A stretch of 64,000 nucleotides of DNA from UBA9676 sp036005525 (GTDB lineage Bacteria; Actinomycetota; Actinomycetes; Streptosporangiales; Streptosporangiaceae), in assembly GCA_036005525.1 (NCBI GenBank), contig DASYQM010000332.1:44467-108466 (forward strand), given 5' to 3'. How positions within the stretch are numbered: position 1 is the first letter of the stretch; each line of letters opens with the position of its first letter. Positions 51,609 to 61,078 of the stretch are shown here, piece after piece. The notes under the pieces are model-generated. The model saw nothing but the letters and a program-made list of their open reading frames with translations, was not told the DNA's origin and searched no databases. Both the position numbers and the translations under genes were made by a program.

Positions 51609-54600
51609 GTGTCGCCGAATAACTTGCAAGCCCAGCACGTCGTCACCGCGGTCATCGTCGCCCACGATGGGGCCGCGTGGATCCCGCGTGTCACCGAAGC
51701 CCTGGTAAACCAGGCCCGGCCCGTCCAGCGTGTGGTTGGCGTCGATACCGGCAGCAGGGACCGCAGCGGAGCCATGCTCACCGGGGCGCTGGGCCGCGCC
51801 GCCGTGTTCGGCATGGACCGCGACACTGGCTATGGCGCCGCTGTCCACCAGGCCCTGCGGCACAGGGCCGCCGTCACCCACGTGCCGTCGGCGGCCGGGG
51901 CGCCGGGGGAGCGGACCGAGTGGGTATGGCTGCTCCACGACGACTGTGAGCCCGACCCCGACGCGCTGGAGCGGTTGCTGCTCGGTGCCCAGGAGGTGCC
52001 CGCCGCGGCGGTGCTCGGCCCCAAGGTCATGGACTGGTCCGACCGGGATGTCGTGCTCGAAGCCGGGATCGGCACCGACCGCGCCGGCCGCCGGATCACC
52101 GGGATCGAGCCGCGCGAGGTCGACCAGGGGCAGCACGACGGCGACCACGACGTGCTTGCCGTCGGCAGCGCAGGGATGCTCGTCCGCCGCGACGTGTGGG
52201 ACCAGGTCGGCGGTTTCGACCCCGGCATGCTGCTCTACCGGGAGGACATCGACTTCTGCTGGCGTGTCCGGGCCGCAGGCTACCGGGTGCGGGTGATCAC
52301 CGACGCCGTCGTCTATCACGCGGAGGCCTCGGCCAGGAACCGGCGGCAGGCGTCGGCCGCCCCCCGGCGCGGACGGCAGGATCGCCGCAACGCCCTGCTG
52401 GTGCTGCTTGGCAATCTCCCGGGCCGGCCCATGCTCTCCGCGTTCGCCGGCAACATGGTGCTGTCCGCGCTGCGCACGCTGTTCTTCCTGCTCGCCAAGC
52501 GGGCCGGGGCGGCCCTGGACGAGTTCGCGGCGTTCCTGGGGGTGGCCGGCCATCCCGTGCGGCTGCTCGCCGCCCGGCGCCACAGGTCCCGGGGACGGCG
52601 TGCCGCCTGGGCCCGCCTGCGCGCGGAGGTTCCGCCCGGCCATTCGTTCCGCAAGCTCGCCGAGTTCGCCATCGGCGCGCTGTCGAAGTCCCGCCCGGCG
52701 GAGATGGTCGGCAGTCACCATGCCACCGACGATCCCCTCGATGACGACTCACTGCTGGTCGACACAGGCCTGGTGCAGCGGGTGCTCACCAACCCTGGGG
52801 TGCTGCTGTTCCTGGTGCTCACCACGATCGCCCTGGTGGCGGAGCGCTCGCTGCTCAGTTCCAGCCCGCTCGGTGGTGGTGCGCTCGTCCCCGCCTGGGG
52901 CGGCGCGTCCGGGTTGTGGGCGGAGTACCTGCAGGGCTTCCACCCGGCCGGGATCGGCACGAGCGCCAGCACACCGCCCTATGTGGCAGTGGTCGCGTTG
53001 CTCGCCTCGCTGCTCGGAGGCAAGCCCTGGCTCGCCGTCGACGTCATCCTGATCGGCTGCGTCCCGCTCGCTGGCGTCACGGCCTACCTGGCATCGCGGC
53101 AGATCACCCGCTCGGTGCCGGTCAGGATCTGGGCGGCGATGGCCTACGCGCTGCTGCCGGTGGGCATGGGCGCGGTGGCCGCCGGCCGTCTCGGTACCGC
53201 GCTGGTGCTCGTCCTGCTGCCGCTGATCGCCGTGGTGGCCGCGCGCGTCTTCACCCGCGGCCGCCGCCGGGCACGGCGGGCGGCCTGGGCGGCTGGCCTG
53301 CTCGTCGCCGTGGCGGCCGCTTTCGTGCCGCTGGTCTGGGTGATCACGGTGGCCGCTATGGCCCTGGGCGTCCTCGCCTTCCGCCGCGGCCGTCCAGGGG
53401 TGGTGATCGACGCCGCAATCGTCGCTGTGGTCCCGGTGGTCCTCCTCCTCCCATGGAGCATGTCCCTGGCCACCCATCCGTCCGAGCTGTTCCTCGAGGC
53501 CGGGTTGCAGCCGGCCGGGCTCGCCGTATCGGGCCTCCCGGCGCGGTCCCTGTTGCTGCTGTCTCCAGGTGGCCCGGGACTGCCCCCGTTCTGGGTGACC
53601 GCGGGCCTGGTGCTGGCCGCCGTGGTGGCGCTGGTCTTCGGCCGGCGCCGGTCGCTCGTGCTGGCCGGGTGGTCCGCGGCGCTGCTCGGGCTGGTCGCCG
53701 CCGTGGCGCTGACCAAGCTCATCGTCACACCCGCGATCGGCGGCGGCACCGTCCGCGCCTGGCCGGGACCGGCACTGGCCTTCGCCGGCGCGGGCCTGCT
53801 GCTCGCGGTGCTAGCTACCGGGGACGGGCTGCACGGCAAGCTGCGCTCGGGCCGCTGGCGGTCTCCGGGCGGGATCGCGGTCATAGCCCTGGCCGCCGTG
53901 GCTTGCACGGCGCCAGCGCTCGCTGCCGCGGCCTGGCTGACCTCCGGGATCCGGGGCCCGCTGGCGCCGGTGGCCGGGCCGGTTCTGCCGGAGTTCGTCT
54001 CCGTCTCCTCCGACAACGGGCTGCGCCTGCGCACGCTGGTGCTGCGTGCCGGTCCCCACGGCACGGTGGCGTATTCGGTGCTCCGCGCCGCCGACCCCCT
54101 GATCGGGGCCGACGAGCTCGCCATGACCCCGGCGGCGGAGCGGGCCCTCAATCTGACCGTCGCGGCCCTGACCGCGCCGCACGGCGCCGCCGTGCAGGAC
54201 CAAGGCCGTTCGCTGGCCCAGTTCGGCATCGGCTACGTGCTCCTCCCAGCGCCAGCCGACCCGGCACTCGCGCGGCTGCTCGACGGCGTGCCGGGCCTCC
54301 GCCCGGTCAGTCAGACCACGGCGTTCCAGCTATGGCGGGTATCCGGCACCGCGGCGCGGGTGCGGGTCGTCCAGAACGGCGGCACGGCGGTGGCGGTGCG
54401 CTCGGGCACGGTCAGCGTTGCCGGGGGCAGGGCGCCGGCCGCGGGCGGGACACTGGAGCTTGCCGAGCCTGCCGGTGGCTGGACCGCGTCCCTCAACGGT
54501 CATCCGCTCATCCCCCTCGCGGCGCCGGTGGATGGCTGGGCCCAGGGATTTCGCCTGCCACCGGGTGGCGGGTCGCTGACCATCAGCCACAGCCAGCTCG

Positions 54601-56360
54601 GCCGGGTGGCCATCGTCGTGCTGGAAGCGCTCGCCGTGGCGATCGTGGTGGGGCTGGGTCTTCCTGGTGCCCGGACCGCCGGCGACACCGAAGAGGGAGC
54701 GGCGGCCGCCGCCGCACGTCGCAGCGCCGGCCGGGCTCGCGACGAGGCAGGTGACGGTGCACCTGAGCGCAGGTCCGTGCGCCGTGGCACGGGCAAGCCA
54801 GCCAGCCCGCCCAGGCCGCGCGTACGCCGGCCGCCGGTCCCGGCCGCCCGGGATGCGCGGCGGATGCGCGGGGCGGTCATGGCCGGGGTCCGCGCTGGCC
54901 CGCGCGGCTGGCGCGGCGGACCGGCGCCTGCGGAGTCCTTCCCCGGTGACCAGGAAGCCGGTGACCCCACGATGGTGGGCCAGGCACGCGGGGGAGCTGA
55001 CGCGCCCGGCCAGGGCGCGCTGCGGCCGTCCGCGGGCAGCCCGGGCTTGCCCGGTGACTCCGCCGGTTTCCCGCCGCTGGATGATCCGGGCACCAATCCG
55101 GACTGGCCGCGCCCGGACGGCACACGGCCGCCGGACCGTGCGGGCCAGCCGGGCTACCGGGCCGGCGCTGGCGGCCGGAGCGCACGGCCCGGCTCCGACC
55201 GCGGGCGGCCGCGATACGCCATCGGCCCGGGCCGCGGGCGGCGGGGCCGGCAACCTGAGCCGGATCCTGCCCAGGCGGGCTATGGCCCGGCCCAGGGCCG
55301 CGGGCGGCCCGGGCATGCCACCGACCCGGGCCGGGCCGAGCGGCCGGGGTACGACACCGGCTCGGGCCGCGGCGGGCGGGGCTATGACACTGGCTCGGGC
55401 CGCGGCGGGCGGGGCTCTGAGGCCCAGCCTGGCCGTGGCGGCCAGCGGGGATACGACACAGACCCGGGGCGCGACGGTCGGGCGGGGTATGACGCCGGCC
55501 CGGCCCATGGCGAGGGACCGGGCTATGACACCTACCCGCGGCGCGCCGGGCGGGGGTATGACACCGGCTCAGGCCGGAGCGGGCGGCCCGGGTATGCCAC
55601 CGATCCCGGCCGAGCCGAGCGGCCGGGGTACGACACCGGATCGGGCCGCGGTCAGCGGCCGGGGTACGACACCGGCTCGGGCCGCGGTCAGCGCCCGGCA
55701 TATGACGCCGACCCTGGGCGTGACGGCAGGCCAGGATCCGACACCGGACGGGGGCGGCCGGGATCCGCGGTCGGCCTGGGGCGCGGGCGGCGGGGCCGGC
55801 AGTCTGGGCCAGATCGTGGCCGTGCAGGCTATGGCCCGGCCCCGGGCTCCGCAGGCCGGGGATATGACGCCGACCCCGGCCGCGCAGGGCAGCCGGGACA
55901 TGACGCCGACCCCGGCCGCGCAGGGCAACCGGGATATGACGCCGATCCGGGCCGTGCTGGGCGGCCTACGTATGCCGCGCAGCCGGGCCGTGGGCGGCGG
56001 GGCCGGGAACCTGGGCCAGATCGTGGCCGGGCGGGCTATGGCCCGGCCCCGGGCAGCGACGAGCGGCCGGATTACGGCCCAGCACCCGGTCCCCCCGCCG
56101 AACACGGCGGGCGCAGGGGCCGGATCGGCTGGCCCAGCCGGGGTGGCCGGTCCGGCAGCGACCGCGGCCCGGCTCGCGGCGAGCGCCCGGGTCCCGGGGT
56201 CCAGCGCGGCCGGCTGCCCGGCGACGACGAGGCACTCTCGCCGCTGCCTCCGCTGCCATCCCGCAGGCCCAGGCCGGGGGACGGGTACGCCACCGGCGAC
56301 GGCGGAGGGCCTGACTGGGACGCTGAGCCGCAGCACGATCCAGGAGAGACGGACTGGTGA
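51609..56360 (+). CDS. Giant family 2 glycosyltransferase with membrane domain and GYD-repeat tail
   Basis: 1583 residues. Residues about 10-270 are a GT2 (GT-A) domain: VIVAHDGAAWIPRVTEALVN, WLLHDDCEPDPDALERLL (DxD region) and LLYREDIDFCWRVRAAGYRV. About 14 membrane spans follow (about 270-770), then an extracytoplasmic beta-rich domain (about 780-1005) and a last span (AIVVLEALAVAIVVGLGLPG). From about 1035 the chain is Arg/Gly/Pro-rich and disordered; about 1170-1480 carries some two dozen imperfect repeats around GYDxxxGRxxRP. The GTG start is used. It overlaps the DUF5719 gene by GTGA. Similar GT2-DUF5719 pairs are common next to whiB in actinobacteria. Donor unknown. Confidence 0.85.
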   Translation: MSPNNLQAQHVVTAVIVAHDGAAWIPRVTEALVNQARPVQRVVGVDTGSRDRSGAMLTGALGRAAVFGMDRDTGYGAAVHQALRHRAAVTHVPSAAGAPGERTEWVWLLHDDCEPDPDALERLLLGAQEVPAAAVLGPKVMDWSDRDVVLEAGIGTDRAGRRITGIEPREVDQGQHDGDHDVLAVGSAGMLVRRDVWDQVGGFDPGMLLYREDIDFCWRVRAAGYRVRVITDAVVYHAEASARNRRQASAAPRRGRQDRRNALLVLLGNLPGRPMLSAFAGNMVLSALRTLFFLLAKRAGAALDEFAAFLGVAGHPVRLLAARRHRSRGRRAAWARLRAEVPPGHSFRKLAEFAIGALSKSRPAEMVGSHHATDDPLDDDSLLVDTGLVQRVLTNPGVLLFLVLTTIALVAERSLLSSSPLGGGALVPAWGGASGLWAEYLQGFHPAGIGTSASTPPYVAVVALLASLLGGKPWLAVDVILIGCVPLAGVTAYLASRQITRSVPVRIWAAMAYALLPVGMGAVAAGRLGTALVLVLLPLIAVVAARVFTRGRRRARRAAWAAGLLVAVAAAFVPLVWVITVAAMALGVLAFRRGRPGVVIDAAIVAVVPVVLLLPWSMSLATHPSELFLEAGLQPAGLAVSGLPARSLLLLSPGGPGLPPFWVTAGLVLAAVVALVFGRRRSLVLAGWSAALLGLVAAVALTKLIVTPAIGGGTVRAWPGPALAFAGAGLLLAVLATGDGLHGKLRSGRWRSPGGIAVIALAAVACTAPALAAAAWLTSGIRGPLAPVAGPVLPEFVSVSSDNGLRLRTLVLRAGPHGTVAYSVLRAADPLIGADELAMTPAAERALNLTVAALTAPHGAAVQDQGRSLAQFGIGYVLLPAPADPALARLLDGVPGLRPVSQTTAFQLWRVSGTAARVRVVQNGGTAVAVRSGTVSVAGGRAPAAGGTLELAEPAGGWTASLNGHPLIPLAAPVDGWAQGFRLPPGGGSLTISHSQLGRVAIVVLEALAVAIVVGLGLPGARTAGDTEEGAAAAAARRSAGRARDEAGDGAPERRSVRRGTGKPASPPRPRVRRPPVPAARDARRMRGAVMAGVRAGPRGWRGGPAPAESFPGDQEAGDPTMVGQARGGADAPGQGALRPSAGSPGLPGDSAGFPPLDDPGTNPDWPRPDGTRPPDRAGQPGYRAGAGGRSARPGSDRGRPRYAIGPGRGRRGRQPEPDPAQAGYGPAQGRGRPGHATDPGRAERPGYDTGSGRGGRGYDTGSGRGGRGSEAQPGRGGQRGYDTDPGRDGRAGYDAGPAHGEGPGYDTYPRRAGRGYDTGSGRSGRPGYATDPGRAERPGYDTGSGRGQRPGYDTGSGRGQRPAYDADPGRDGRPGSDTGRGRPGSAVGLGRGRRGRQSGPDRGRAGYGPAPGSAGRGYDADPGRAGQPGHDADPGRAGQPGYDADPGRAGRPTYAAQPGRGRRGREPGPDRGRAGYGPAPGSDERPDYGPAPGPPAEHGGRRGRIGWPSRGGRSGSDRGPARGERPGPGVQRGRLPGDDEALSPLPPLPSRRPRPGDGYATGDGGGPDWDAEPQHDPGETDW

Positions 56361-57865
56361 GAAGAGTCAGCGCCAGCCGGGTCCTCGCGCCACTGGCCGT
56401 GGTCATAGTCCTGGCGGCCGTGTACGGACTGACCCTGGTCAACCATGCCACCACGCTCGGCACGGGCCAGCAGGTGCTGCCGCCGCGCAGCGCGGCGGCC
56501 ACGTCCGTCGTGCGCGCATGCCCGTCTCTGGGCCTGGCCGGCCCGGCCGCAGCCGCTGCGCTCGTCGCCGCACCTCCGACCGCCGGCCAGGGGCTGGCCG
56601 AGTTGAGCCGCCTCAATGGCACCGCGAACGCCCCTTCCCTCCGCCGCGTGACCAACCCCGGACGGCTGTCGATGGCGAAGGTCCGGGCGGCGGGCGCCAC
56701 GCATCACGCGACGCCCAGCGCGTCCGGCGGCCCGCCGGTCCCGACCGTGGCGTCCCAGGGCGGCGCGGTCGTCCAGGCCAGCGGATCGATGGCACGCGGG
56801 CTGGAGGTGGAGCAGATCACCGCGGGCGGTATCCCGCTGGCCCGGTGCGAGAGCCCGGGTACCGACTTCTGGTTCGTCGGCCCCGGTGAGCACAGCCTCG
56901 CCCGCATCCAGCTGTTCCTCGTGAACGCCGGGAGCCAGCCGGCAGCCGCGAACGTGGAGATCTCCACCGACGCCGGGCCGCTGCAGGGCAGCCCCGACAC
57001 GGGCATCGCGGTGCCCCCGCACAGCATGGTGGTCCAGTACCTGGCCTCGATCCTGCGTGAATCGCGGGTCGTCGCGCTGCACGTGCGGACCAGCACCGGC
57101 CAGGTGGTGGCGGCCGTCAAGGAGACCACCCATGCCGGGAGCAGTGGCGCCTGGCTGCCCGCGGCGCAAACGCCCGCCACCCGGGTGGTCCTGCCGGGCC
57201 TGCCGGCAGCGGCGGGTACACGGCAGCTGTTCGTGACGGTACCTGGCACCCAGGATGCTCACCTCAAGCTGACCGCCGTCACCACCAAGGGTTCCTATCA
57301 GCCGACCGGCAGCACCGGGCTCGACATCCCCGGTGGTTCCGCCGTCTCGATCCCCCTGCCATCGCTGTCGGGCGTTCCGGCCGCGCTCAGGCTGTCGTCC
57401 AATGTCCCAGTCACCGCCTCGGCGATGCTGGCGGGTGGAGCGTCGGGCGCCCCCGGGGTTTTCACCGCCGCCTCCCCGCCGCTTCAGGAACAGGGCGTGG
57501 TCGCGTACAACAAGGCGGGGGGTGGCGCCGCCTCCCGACTCGTGCTTTCGGCCCCGGGCCGTGCAGTAAAAGCGCGGATCACCGAAGTAGGGACCGCCGG
57601 GTCGGCCGGGAAGTCGCAGGTCGTGCAGATCCGCGCGGGCCACAGCCTGGTAACGCCGTTGGGCAAGAGCGGGGGATCCGGCCGCGGGTCAGCGTTCGCG
57701 GTCATGGTTACGCCACTGGCTGGCTCCGGGCAGCTCTACGCCGGGCGGGTGATCACCAGCAGCGGCACCGGAGGGAAGGTGCAGTCCATTTTCCCGGTGA
57801 GCAGTGCCCTGACCACGGTGCCCCTGCCACGCGTGCAGGACTCCTTCATCACCATGGTGCCGTAG
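56357..57865 (+). CDS. DUF5719-family secreted/membrane protein
   Basis: 502 residues: one N-terminal span (LAPLAVVIVLAAVYGLTLVN), then an extracytoplasmic beta-rich domain with CPSLGL near the start, DFWFVGPGEHSLARIQLFLV, VPPHSMVVQYLASILRESRV and LFVTVPGTQDAHLKLTAVTT. This matches DUF5719 proteins found with large GT2 enzymes. The GTG overlaps the upstream stop. Role unknown; coupling suggests a partner of the glycosyltransferase. Confidence 0.85.
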   Translation: MRRVSASRVLAPLAVVIVLAAVYGLTLVNHATTLGTGQQVLPPRSAAATSVVRACPSLGLAGPAAAAALVAAPPTAGQGLAELSRLNGTANAPSLRRVTNPGRLSMAKVRAAGATHHATPSASGGPPVPTVASQGGAVVQASGSMARGLEVEQITAGGIPLARCESPGTDFWFVGPGEHSLARIQLFLVNAGSQPAAANVEISTDAGPLQGSPDTGIAVPPHSMVVQYLASILRESRVVALHVRTSTGQVVAAVKETTHAGSSGAWLPAAQTPATRVVLPGLPAAAGTRQLFVTVPGTQDAHLKLTAVTTKGSYQPTGSTGLDIPGGSAVSIPLPSLSGVPAALRLSSNVPVTASAMLAGGASGAPGVFTAASPPLQEQGVVAYNKAGGGAASRLVLSAPGRAVKARITEVGTAGSAGKSQVVQIRAGHSLVTPLGKSGGSGRGSAFAVMVTPLAGSGQLYAGRVITSSGTGGKVQSIFPVSSALTTVPLPRVQDSFITMVP

Positions 57866-57920
57866 GGCCGCACGGCGGCTCCGCTGACCGGCGCCGACCG
57901 GGGAGGGTGGCTCACGGCGC

Positions 57921-58484
57921 CTAGTCCTCGCCCAGGTAGCCGGGGTCGACATCCTCGGGATTCATCCCCAGCAGGTGCGCGAACTCCTCCACCACCACCT
58001 CGAAGATCAGCTCAGTAAGATCATCGTCGCCATCGGCGCGTGCCATCAGCGGGCGCCGGTACACCACGATCCGGGGCGGGCGGGACACGGCACCCACACC
58101 TGCGCTGGCACCCGGGGGCCCAGCGCTGCCTGCCGTGCCGCTTGTACCAGTACGGCCCGGCAGGGCGCGGCTGCCCGTCCCGCTGGCCGCGGCGGGCCCG
58201 CCCGGCGACCCGGGTTCCAGCCTGGCGAGCGGCACGGGCCCGGAGGTCACATCGTCTACCGGCGGAATCTCCTCCACAGCGAACTCGACTCCCGCGAGAT
58301 GGGCCTCCCAGCGGGGCTCAAGCCGCGCGACGGCCTGCAACACGAGGTCATCGAATCGTTCTGCCCGGGTGCGGTGCAGCGGAACGTCCGGCGGAGCGAG
58401 GTTGCCACGCAAGCCACGGCCATGCCGGTCGCGCCGCCTGATCCGGGCCGAGCGCTCCGGATGGCTCCGGTCGCCGGTCTGCAC
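57921..58484 (-). CDS. Zincin-like metallopeptidase-family protein with degenerate HExxH
   Basis: 187 residues from a GTG at 58484. The family core is split: FDDLVLQAVARLEPRWEAHL and VEFAVEEIPPVD in the N-terminal half, PPRIVVYRRPLMARA and VVVEEFAHLLGMNPEDVDPG at the end. The expected HExxH reads EEFAH, so the first His is missing and activity is doubtful. A Gly/Ala/Ser insertion of about 45 residues splits the core. Position next to DUF3499 and phosphomannomutase matches mycobacterial Rv3259. Confidence 0.75.
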   Translation of the reverse strand: MQTGDRSHPERSARIRRRDRHGRGLRGNLAPPDVPLHRTRAERFDDLVLQAVARLEPRWEAHLAGVEFAVEEIPPVDDVTSGPVPLARLEPGSPGGPAAASGTGSRALPGRTGTSGTAGSAGPPGASAGVGAVSRPPRIVVYRRPLMARADGDDDLTELIFEVVVEEFAHLLGMNPEDVDPGYLGED

Positions 58485-58672
58485 GATGCCGAGCGTAGCC
58501 CCTGGCGACCTGGCCCGGCATGGGCGGCACGCTGACCTGTGCACGCACGGGCTGGGCCGCCGGTATGCCCGCCGCCCCCGGCCAGCGCGGAGCGCGCGTC
58601 TTTCGAGACACGACTCGTGAACAGGGTCCCGGTGATGGCTTTCGCGGGCCCGGATCGGTACGGTCTGCCGTT

Positions 58673-58771
58673 GTGAGCGATGCGCGCGAACCCGGCTCAG
58701 GGGAGACGCGCGAGCTTGTCACGATGGTGACATTGGGCGTGGCGGTGGCCGCGGGCAAGGCGGGCCGCTGA
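58673..58771 (+). CDS. Candidate 32-residue ORF overlapping the DUF3499 start
   Basis: A GTG opens VSDAREPGSGETRELVTMVT and a short Gly/Ala-rich tail. Its TGA overlaps the DUF3499 ATG (TGATG), so the two would be translationally coupled. No RBS precedes the GTG, so it would be leaderless. Support is positional only. Confidence 0.3.
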   Translation: MSDAREPGSGETRELVTMVTLGVAVAAGKAGR

Positions 58772-59130
58772 TGTCGCGCCGCTGCTCCCGGCCTGCCTGC
58801 AAGCAGCCCGCCTTGTACACGCTCACCTACGTCTACCGCGACTCGACCGCCGTGCTCGGCCCGCTGGCCACCTACGTGGAGCCGCACTGTTACGACCTGT
58901 GCGCCGCTCACGCGGGACGGCTTACGGCTCCGCGGGGCTGGGATGTGGTCCGCCTGCCGGTCGATCCGGCCGAGCCAGCTACCCGCGAGGCGGACGACCT
59001 GGAGGCGCTCGCCAACGCGGTCAGGGAGGCGGTCCTGCCGTCATCCGGTGCTGAGCCAGTCGGCCAGGGGATCGAGGTCGGCCGGCGTGGCCACCTGCGG
59101 GTGGTGCGCTCGGCCCCTGAAGAGCGGTAA
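58771..59130 (+). CDS. DUF3499-family protein
   Basis: 119 residues with a likely metal-binding Cys pattern: RRCSRPACKQPALYTLTYVY near the start and HCYDLCAAHAGRL. The segment GWDVVRLPVD is typical of DUF3499. Function unknown. It lies between the zincin-like gene and phosphomannomutase, the order I recall for mycobacterial Rv3258c. Confidence 0.88.
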   Translation: MSRRCSRPACKQPALYTLTYVYRDSTAVLGPLATYVEPHCYDLCAAHAGRLTAPRGWDVVRLPVDPAEPATREADDLEALANAVREAVLPSSGAEPVGQGIEVGRRGHLRVVRSAPEER

Positions 59131-59456
59131 GCGGCCCCGTCCTCCCGTGTGCCTTGGTCAGCCGCTCGCCGAAACGTCGCCGCAACGAGGCATCCGGCCC
59201 TCTTGGTGACCAGACGGGGCGCAGGGTTACCGGCTTCCCGGCGCCACTCGATGAGTTGGATGTCTGGCGTGATGAGGCCCGTCGGCTTCCGGCGGCCGGC
59301 CACCTCGAGTGGCCGGGCGGACCGGGGCGGGCCCGGGCCGGTGACCGCCGGGCGCCGCCGGCGGACCGGTAGGCTCGGTGTCCGTGCATCGCGCCGGCCC
59401 TCGGCGTGCCACGCGCGGATCTGGCCCTAGGCGATCTAGGGGGAAGGAAAGCCGAA
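59131..59456. other. Intergenic stretch upstream of phosphomannomutase
   Basis: About 326 bp. One frame (59154-59372) contains a protein-like fragment (LDELDVWRDEARRL) but lacks start signals and family resemblance. No repeats or hairpins stand out. Probably carries the manB promoter. Confidence 0.35.
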
Positions 59457-60812
59457 GTGGGGCAGTACGCGAAGATCTTCAAGTCATATGACATCCGCGG
59501 CATCGTCCCCGACGAACTGGACGAGCGGGTCGCGGAGGCCGTCGGCGCCGCCTTCGTGCGGCTGACCAGTGCCTCCCGCGTAGCCACCGCCCACGACATG
59601 CGCACCTCGTCCGCCCCACTGGCGGAAGCGTTCGGCAGGGGCGCGAGCGCGCAGGGTGCGGACGTCATCGCCGCCGGGCTCGGCTCGACGGACCTGCTCT
59701 ACTACGCGAGCGGCAGCCTGGATATTCCCGGAGCGATGGTCACGGCGAGCCACAACCCGTCCAAGTACAACGGGATCAAACTGTGCCGCGCGGGCGCCCG
59801 CCCGGTGGGCGCGGACTCGGGCCTGGAGGAGTTGCGTTACACGGCCGCTCAGGGCGTTCCGTCCCACAGCGGCCTGCACGGCACCATCACCCCGCGCGAC
59901 CTGCTCCCGGGCTACGCCGCTCACCTGAAGTCACTCGTCGACCTGTCCGGGATCCGCCCCCTTACCGTGGCGGTGGACGCGGGAAACGGGATGGCCGGGT
60001 ACACCGTGCCCACGGTCTTCGAGGGGCTTCCCGTCCGGCTGGTACCGCTGTACTTCGAGCTGGACGGCACGTTCCCGCACCACGAGGCGAATCCGATCGA
60101 CCCCGCCAACCTGCGGGATCTGCAGCGCGCGGTGATCGCGTCGGGCGCCGACCTCGGCCTCGCCTTCGACGGTGACGCCGACCGGTGCTTCGTCGTGGAC
60201 GAACGCGCGGAAATCGTCTCGCCCTCGGTGCTGACCGCGCTGATCGCGGTGCGGGAACTGAAGCGGGAGCCGGGCGCGACGATCATCCATAACCTGATCA
60301 CCTCGCGAGCGGTTCCCGAGATCATCTCCGAGCACGGCGGCAGGCCCGTGCGCACCCGGGTCGGCCACTCGTTCATCAAGGCGCGGATGGCGGAGACGGG
60401 TGCGGTCTTCGGCGGCGAGCACTCCGGACACTTCTATTTCCGGGATTTCTGGTTCGCCGATTCGGGCATGCTGGCCGCGCTGCACGTCCTCGCCGCGCTT
60501 GGTTCCCAGGATGCGCCGCTATCGCAGTTGCTGAGCAGCTACCACAGGTACGTGGCCACGGGTGAGATCAACAGTGAGGTCCGCGACCAGGGCGCGACGA
60601 CGGAGGAGGTCCGCGAGGCCTTCGCCAGCCGCCCCGGGGTCACGATGGACCGTCTGGACGGCCTCACCGTCGACGGCGACGGATGGTGGTTCAACCTCCG
60701 CCCGTCCGGCACCGAGCCGCTGCTCCGGCTCAACGCGGAGGCGGCGGACGAGGCGACCCTGGCCGCACTGCGGGACGAGGTCCTGGGCATCGTTCGCGGC
60801 CGGGCGGGTTAG
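59457..60812 (+). CDS. manB: Phosphomannomutase / phosphoglucomutase
   Basis: Interconverts mannose-6-phosphate and mannose-1-phosphate. 451 residues of the alpha-D-phosphohexomutase fold. The phosphoserine loop is in TASHNPSKYNGIKL (about 95-110), the metal loop in AFDGDADRCFVVDE (about 236-250), the sugar-binding GEHSGHFYFRDFWFADSG, and the phosphate-binding RPSGTEPLLRLNAEA near the end. The GTG at 59457 has GGAAGGAAA 8 bp upstream. It feeds the GDP-mannose pyrophosphorylase-like enzyme at 43604-44722. Confidence 0.93.
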   Translation: MGQYAKIFKSYDIRGIVPDELDERVAEAVGAAFVRLTSASRVATAHDMRTSSAPLAEAFGRGASAQGADVIAAGLGSTDLLYYASGSLDIPGAMVTASHNPSKYNGIKLCRAGARPVGADSGLEELRYTAAQGVPSHSGLHGTITPRDLLPGYAAHLKSLVDLSGIRPLTVAVDAGNGMAGYTVPTVFEGLPVRLVPLYFELDGTFPHHEANPIDPANLRDLQRAVIASGADLGLAFDGDADRCFVVDERAEIVSPSVLTALIAVRELKREPGATIIHNLITSRAVPEIISEHGGRPVRTRVGHSFIKARMAETGAVFGGEHSGHFYFRDFWFADSGMLAALHVLAALGSQDAPLSQLLSSYHRYVATGEINSEVRDQGATTEEVREAFASRPGVTMDRLDGLTVDGDGWWFNLRPSGTEPLLRLNAEAADEATLAALRDEVLGIVRGRAG

Positions 60813-60892
60813 GCCTCCGTGCTGGCGAGTACCCCGTGCGATCGGGTAGGCCGTGTCTATCGGATGCCCGGTCCAGAACCCTGGGAGGGGCT

Positions 60893-61078
60893 GTGAACAT
60901 CGACGAATGGCTGCTTGACCTCCTGGCCTGCCCGGCTTGCCACGCTCCGCTCCGCGCCGACGACCCGGCCGGCGAACTGGTCTGCACGAGCGAGACCTGC
61001 GGTCTGGCCTACCCAGTGCGGGACGACATCCCGGTTCTGCTGGTGGATGAGGCACGCCGTCCCGGACAAGCCAGATGA
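60893..61078 (+). CDS. Trm112-family zinc-ribbon protein
   Basis: 61 residues. DEWLLDLLACPACHAPLRAD and LVCTSETCGLAYPVRDDIPV with four Cys forming a zinc ribbon match the Trm112/YcaR family. Trm112-like proteins often partner methyltransferases; here the small gene overlaps the SIS isomerase gene by 4 bp (ATGA). The GTG is preceded by GGGAGGGG. Confidence 0.88.
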   Translation: MNIDEWLLDLLACPACHAPLRADDPAGELVCTSETCGLAYPVRDDIPVLLVDEARRPGQAR

